Assembly (NCBI GenBank): GCA_029564595.1 | Contig: JAKQPS010000113.1 | Coordinates: 62,001-126,000, forward strand | Direction: 5' to 3' | Source of the DNA: a bacterium | GTDB lineage: Bacteria > UBP15 > UBA6099 | DNA length: 64,000 nt | Made by a program: the position numbers and the translations under genes | Part shown: positions 60,798 through 64,000 of the stretch, piece by piece | How positions within the stretch are numbered: the stretch's first letter is position 1 | How the letters are laid out: every line of letters begins with the position of its first letter | Notes under the pieces: generated by a model | Database searches by the model: none | What the model was told of the DNA's origin: nothing | What the model saw: only the letters and a program-made list of their open reading frames with translations

Positions 60798-61040
60798 AAC
60801 CCGGGTTCGCCGATATAGCAGGCGACCCGGTGCGATTTTCATAGCGGCGAACTGCTTTTCACGCACAAATTAAGTTTGCGAGCGCCACCCGTCATTTTGC
60901 CGTAGGGGCGGGGCTTGCCCCCGCCCTGCCTCTGTTATCGGGCGGGGGCAAGCCCCGCCCCTACAAAAAATATTCGCCTTGCGTCTCGCATTTCATCCGC
61001 TCTGAACAATCGCTACCGAATCCTATTTATGGATTCGGGT
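60798..61040 (+). repeat. Dispersed multi-hairpin repeat, copy D
   Basis: This largest copy lies between co-directional genes. It has the GGGTTCGCC/GGCGACCC hairpin (60801-60829) with base changes that preserve pairing relative to the other copies, the shared 'gcgattttcatagcggcgaa' segment, and a central 25-bp perfect inverted repeat (60902-60926 with 60940-60964, 13-base loop). It ends in the 'catttcatccgctctgaacaatcgct' tail (split by position) and the ACCGAATCC/GGATTCGGT hairpin (61016-61040). Confidence 0.88.
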
Positions 61041-61053
61041 TGAAAGGTTTTTT

Positions 61054-61081
61054 ATGACAAAATCTACTAGATTGTTATAAA
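61054..61081 (+). promoter_or_regulatory. Predicted promoter of SRPBCC gene at 61134
   Basis: ATGACA (-35, 61054-61059), a 16-base spacer ending TGT and TATAAA (-10, 61076-61081) make a plausible sigma70 promoter directly downstream of the repeat. Confidence 0.55.
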
Positions 61082-61133
61082 ATATGTAAGCTCTCATCGG
61101 CCAAGGCCGATATTTTTTAATGGAGGAAGCTCG

Positions 61134-61646
61134 ATGAAGTTTAAAATGACCCATGATTTCAACTGGCCGCTCGAAAAACTTATCCCGGTTCTCGCGGGAG
61201 ACGAAGAAGTCCTCAACATGGAAGACATGCCGAACGTCAGTTCGAGAAAAGAGATAGAGCGCCGATGGGAGGGAAAAAAGCTTTTTAAGAAATTTGCATG
61301 GAATGTGCATGGTCAGATACCGCAGGTCGCGCAGAAAATCATCAGGCCGGAAATGCTGAACTTCATAGAACACAGCGTGTGGGACAACGAGAAATACATG
61401 TTCGACACGAAGATCGAGCCGCACTTCCTCAAAAAACAAATTACTTGCTCAACCACGAGCAGGTGGGCGAAACTGACCGAAGGGAAATCCAGAAGGCAGT
61501 TCGAAGGAACGCTTGAAATAAAGATTCCGCTCATCGGCCAGTTGGTCGAAGGGGCAATCATAGACCATTTGAAGAAAAACGTTGAAAAAGGAGCCGTTGA
61601 CCTAAAAAACGTTTTTGTCACAAAAGTCGGGCCGCCGACTGAATGA
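61134..61646 (+). CDS. SRPBCC-fold protein (DUF2505-like), second copy
   Basis: The 170-residue protein has the same layout as 10736-11263: MKFKMTHDFNWPLEKLIPVLA, beta-strands through RPEMLNFIEHSVWDNEKYMFDTKIEPHFLKK, and a C-terminal helix (PLIGQLVEGAIIDHLKKNVEKG). PLIGQLVEGAI strongly resembles the DUF2505 family end. Ligand unknown; such proteins bind hydrophobic molecules. GGAGG precedes the ATG. The aldolase gene follows after 30 bases, so they may be cotranscribed. Confidence 0.75.
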   Translation: MKFKMTHDFNWPLEKLIPVLAGDEEVLNMEDMPNVSSRKEIERRWEGKKLFKKFAWNVHGQIPQVAQKIIRPEMLNFIEHSVWDNEKYMFDTKIEPHFLKKQITCSTTSRWAKLTEGKSRRQFEGTLEIKIPLIGQLVEGAIIDHLKKNVEKGAVDLKNVFVTKVGPPTE

Positions 61647-61676
61647 ACCGCAGCCGCTTGTCGAAAGGAAAACATC

Positions 61677-62540
61677 ATGTCGCTGAAAACCAACAAAGAG
61701 CTTCTTGACAGGGCCAAAGCTGAAGGATACGCGGTGGGCGCGTTCAATGTGAACAATATCGAGCAGACCATCGCCGCGCTCGAAGCCGCCGAAGAGGAGA
61801 AATCGCCGATAATCATCGCTGTCACTGAAGGCGCGATAAAGTACGCGGGGGAGCCGTTTTTTTTCGACGCCGTCCCGAAGATGCTCAAGGCCGCCGGCGT
61901 CCCCGCCTCGCTTCATCTGGATCACGGCAAGAAAATGGAAATGATAATGAAGTGCGTCGGAAAAGGTTTCACTTCTGTGATGTACGACGGCTCGTCGCTG
62001 AGTTTCGAGGCGAACGTCGCCGAAACGCGCAAAGTTGCGGAGGCGGCGAAAGCAAGGCGCGTTAGCGTTGAGGGAGAAATAGGGCGCGTCGGCGGAGTCG
62101 AGAGCGGCGTTTCCTCCGCTCCGGGAGGCGACGAAGAACTGCTGACGGACCCTGAAGAAGCAAAGAGATTCGTCGAACTGACGGGGATCGACTCCGTCGC
62201 AGTGGCTGTGGGCACAGTGCATGGAATGAGGAAGCAGACGGCGAAAATCGATCTCGACAGGATTTCCGCAATAGCCGCTCTCGTGACGGTTCCGTTGGTT
62301 CTTCACGGGGCGTCGGGCGCTCCTGACGAGACCTGCGTCGAGGTCGTCAAGAGAGGCATACATAAGATAAATATCGGGACGGAACTTCAAAAGAGTTTCG
62401 CGCGCGGCGTGGCGGATTTCATAGCGTCGAATCCGGACGTCATCGATCCGAGGAAAATTCTAAGGCCGGGCATGAACACGATGAAGGAAGCTGTAAGAAA
62501 TAAAATCAGATTGTTTGGAAGCGCGGGCCGGGCATGGTAA
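61677..62540 (+). CDS. Class II fructose-bisphosphate aldolase family protein
   Basis: The 287-residue zinc aldolase has HLDHGKKMEMIMKC (Zn ligand His83), MYDGSSLSFEANVAETRKV, SVEGEIGRVGGVES, AVAVGTVHGMR, LVLHGASGA and HKINIGTELQKSFA. This is the FbaA/GatY/KbaY group; the length of about 285 residues favours the GatY/KbaY or short FBA type. It splits fructose- or tagatose-1,6-bisphosphate. Exact substrate is not settled. It follows the SRPBCC gene and overlaps nothing; the secreted phosphoesterase starts about 15 bases downstream. Confidence 0.9.
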   Translation: MSLKTNKELLDRAKAEGYAVGAFNVNNIEQTIAALEAAEEEKSPIIIAVTEGAIKYAGEPFFFDAVPKMLKAAGVPASLHLDHGKKMEMIMKCVGKGFTSVMYDGSSLSFEANVAETRKVAEAAKARRVSVEGEIGRVGGVESGVSSAPGGDEELLTDPEEAKRFVELTGIDSVAVAVGTVHGMRKQTAKIDLDRISAIAALVTVPLVLHGASGAPDETCVEVVKRGIHKINIGTELQKSFARGVADFIASNPDVIDPRKILRPGMNTMKEAVRNKIRLFGSAGRAW

Positions 62541-62554
62541 AGGGGGATTTCAAT

Positions 62555-63787
62555 ATGATCGACATAAAGCGCAGCCGAGTATGGGCGACGGCGTTTATTG
62601 CGACGATAGTTCTGGCATCGACGGTCGCGATGGCCGCTCCTGTCCAGAGAATCAAAGAGATTCAGATGCCGTTGATGAGCTTTCCGGCAATAGTTAAAGC
62701 CGGAGAGAGTTTCAAGCTGGACGCGGCGCTAGGCGGCAAGGAGGTCGTGAAAGCCTTCCTCATCCTTTCAAACGCCAAAGACGCTTCTTCCACGCTTGAA
62801 CTGCTCAACCCTTCAGATTATGAAGGCCTCCGGACATGGCGCGCCGTCGTCCCGGAACCGACGCCGGAATCTCTTTATGATCTCGTTCTCACTTTTGAGG
62901 ACGGCACATTCGACAGGCAGCCTAATTCGGTCAAGGTTATAAAGGAGTTCAAGAAGAAATACATTTTCGTGCACATGACGGATATACATTTCAATCTCGG
63001 ATTGGGCAATCCCGCCGACAAAAGACATCTCATCCGAGAAAGAATCCTCAATGAAATAACCGCGCTGAATCCGGAATTTGTCCTTTTCGGAGGAGACCTC
63101 GGCCTTTATCCTGAGACATACGACAGGGATTATATTACCGGTTATGAGAATTTCAGGGACAAGTTGAAGGTTCCGGTTTTTATGACGCCGGGCAACCACG
63201 AGATGTACATCGACCGCAGAGGCCCCTCCGTCATCGACGGAATAGACTATTGGAAAGCCGCCTACGGGCCGCTTTATCATTCATTCAATTACGGCAAACT
63301 CCATGTTCTGTCAATAAACACGTTCGACTGGCCGGCGAGGTGGAGGGACAGATACGACAAAGACGTGATGGCCACAGGATCAGTCGGCTTCGCTCTCATC
63401 GATGACGCGCAGTGGGAATGGATAAGAAAAGACGTCGCGAAAGCTTCTGCTCAGGGCGACAACATAATCGCGTTTACCCATATACCCGTCGAGCTGCTTC
63501 AGGGCGGAAACCGGTTCGGGATAGAGAAACCTGAAAAACTTGGAGGGCCGTCCTCGTCGTTGTTTATCAAATTCCTCGACAAATACAAGATTTCGCACGT
63601 GTTCGTGGGACACATCCACATGGATTCGCTGCGCCAACTGACGGACAATGTGATAGAGGCGGTGACGCTTGGCGCGGGGCATAACAGCAAACTCGAAGAA
63701 GAGTTGTGGGGATACCGCATAGTTTATGTTGAAGACGGCAAGATTGTTGACATGAAAACCATATCAATAGGAAAAGACGACATTTGA
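62555..63787 (+). CDS. Secreted calcineurin-like metallophosphoesterase
   Basis: The 410-residue protein has a signal peptide (VWATAFIATIVLASTVAMA), an N-terminal Ig-like strand region (about 30-125) and a metallophosphoesterase domain with FVHMTDIHFNLG, LFGGDLGLYPE, TPGNHEMYIDRRG, FTHIPVELLQG and FVGHIHMDSLRQL. The ATG at 62555 is chosen because AAGGGGGA precedes it and it starts the signal peptide; the ATG at 62534 overlaps the aldolase end. Substrate unknown. It is the third phosphoesterase of the window and the only clearly exported one. Confidence 0.85.
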   Translation: MIDIKRSRVWATAFIATIVLASTVAMAAPVQRIKEIQMPLMSFPAIVKAGESFKLDAALGGKEVVKAFLILSNAKDASSTLELLNPSDYEGLRTWRAVVPEPTPESLYDLVLTFEDGTFDRQPNSVKVIKEFKKKYIFVHMTDIHFNLGLGNPADKRHLIRERILNEITALNPEFVLFGGDLGLYPETYDRDYITGYENFRDKLKVPVFMTPGNHEMYIDRRGPSVIDGIDYWKAAYGPLYHSFNYGKLHVLSINTFDWPARWRDRYDKDVMATGSVGFALIDDAQWEWIRKDVAKASAQGDNIIAFTHIPVELLQGGNRFGIEKPEKLGGPSSSLFIKFLDKYKISHVFVGHIHMDSLRQLTDNVIEAVTLGAGHNSKLEEELWGYRIVYVEDGKIVDMKTISIGKDDI

Positions 63788-63833
63788 AGCCGTAAGAAAA
63801 GAAGCAGACAACTGAGAAAAGGCGGATTGAACA

Positions 63834-64000
63834 ATGAGCATATCAAGAAGAGAGTTTCTGAAAACGACGGGGGCCGCAGTAGCGGGGCTGCCGCTTGGAA
63901 TCGCAGCGTTCGCGCCAAGAGAGGCTGCCGCGTTCGGAGCGCCTCTGGCTCCGGTTCCGGGCGCGCCGGTTCTGCGAGTAAACCAAATCAAGGCTCCCCT
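63834..64000 (+). CDS. Start of a Tat-exported protein (partial)
   Basis: The frame runs off the right edge after 55 residues. It begins MSISRREFLKTTGAAVAGLP, a textbook twin-arginine signal (S-R-R-x-F-L-K), with a hydrophobic core and a Pro/Ala-rich stretch, then VLRVNQIKAPL, which looks like the first strand of some FAD-dependent oxidoreductases. Tat export implies a folded, probably cofactor-bearing enzyme. It starts 46 bases after the phosphoesterase and is likely in the same unit. Product not assignable. Confidence 0.75.
   Translation, partial: MSISRREFLKTTGAAVAGLPLGIAAFAPREAAAFGAPLAPVPGAPVLRVNQIKAP

Noticed and set aside
9218-61040. The dispersed repeats as a CRISPR array
   Set aside because: Copies are 180-240 bp, widely spaced and multi-hairpin; there are no regular spacers and no cas genes.

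Overview
The window reads as chromosomal DNA from a Gram-negative-type (diderm), probably uncultivated and at least facultatively anaerobic bacterium of medium-to-high GC. Evidence for an outer membrane: an apolipoprotein N-acyltransferase, a lipobox lipoprotein, an LpxH-like phosphoesterase, an envelope HtrA protease and an M48/TPR protease. Evidence for anaerobic-style metabolism: a four-subunit ferredoxin-dependent 2-oxoacid oxidoreductase (korDABC), an iron-containing alcohol dehydrogenase and a corrinoid-type UroD-family protein. A phasin-like protein hints at polyester granules. Housekeeping genes and one-off hypotheticals are mixed, with no phage, IS element, CRISPR array, rRNA or tRNA seen. 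The phylum cannot be fixed by eye.

Layout. 0-4 kb: gene tail, repeat copy, secreted EEP phosphoesterase, ornithine aminotransferase, DUF362 protein. 4.1-5.5 kb: small AT-rich accessory patch with a hypothetical gene and a MazF-like toxin-antitoxin pair. 5.7-9.2 kb: response regulator plus HtrA (minus strand), then an aroF DAHP synthase behind a complete attenuation leader. 9.2-12.5 kb: repeat copy, C45-type Ntn hydrolase, SRPBCC protein, YkgJ-like protein, orphan pilin. 12.8-18.9 kb (minus): glutamine synthetase, membrane metallophosphoesterase, korDABC. 19-24 kb: SDR epimerase, SurA-N-like lipoprotein, purC, unknown protein, repeat copy. 24-30 kb (minus): methyltransferase, KaiC-like/PPDK fusion, secreted unknown protein. 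30-32 kb: unknown protein plus Fe-ADH, phasin. 32.6-44.2 kb (minus): PriA, NfeD, M48-TPR, SDR and a 1,273-residue PRC-barrel/coiled-coil protein. 44-47 kb: UroD-like protein and membrane spermidine-synthase-like protein. 47-50 kb: pilT, coiled-coil protein, acyl-CoA dehydrogenase. 50-55 kb (minus): rmuC, secreted protein, GT39-like glycosyltransferase. 55-64 kb: methyltransferase/LpxH-like pair, CBS-SpoIIE phosphatase and STAS antagonist, lnt, orphan zinc-finger anti-sigma, repeat copy, SRPBCC protein, class II aldolase, secreted phosphoesterase and the start of a Tat-exported protein.

Main discoveries. (1) A 33-codon leader peptide with a Phe-Trp-Ser-Gly-Tyr4-Phe-Trp run sits between a consensus promoter and a terminator with a competing antiterminator, directly upstream of aroF; this is ribosome-mediated attenuation by aromatic amino acids. 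(2) A family of four 180-240 bp dispersed intergenic elements is built from successive hairpins; three lie between convergent genes. (3) Unusual protein architectures include a Walker-A-less KaiC-like domain joined to a PEP-synthase ATP-grasp domain, an oversized M48-TPR protease translationally overlapping NfeD, and a PRC-barrel coiled-coil protein grown by in-frame DNA duplications. Several clean sigma70-like promoters (often with an extended TGN -10) and intrinsic terminators are recorded.
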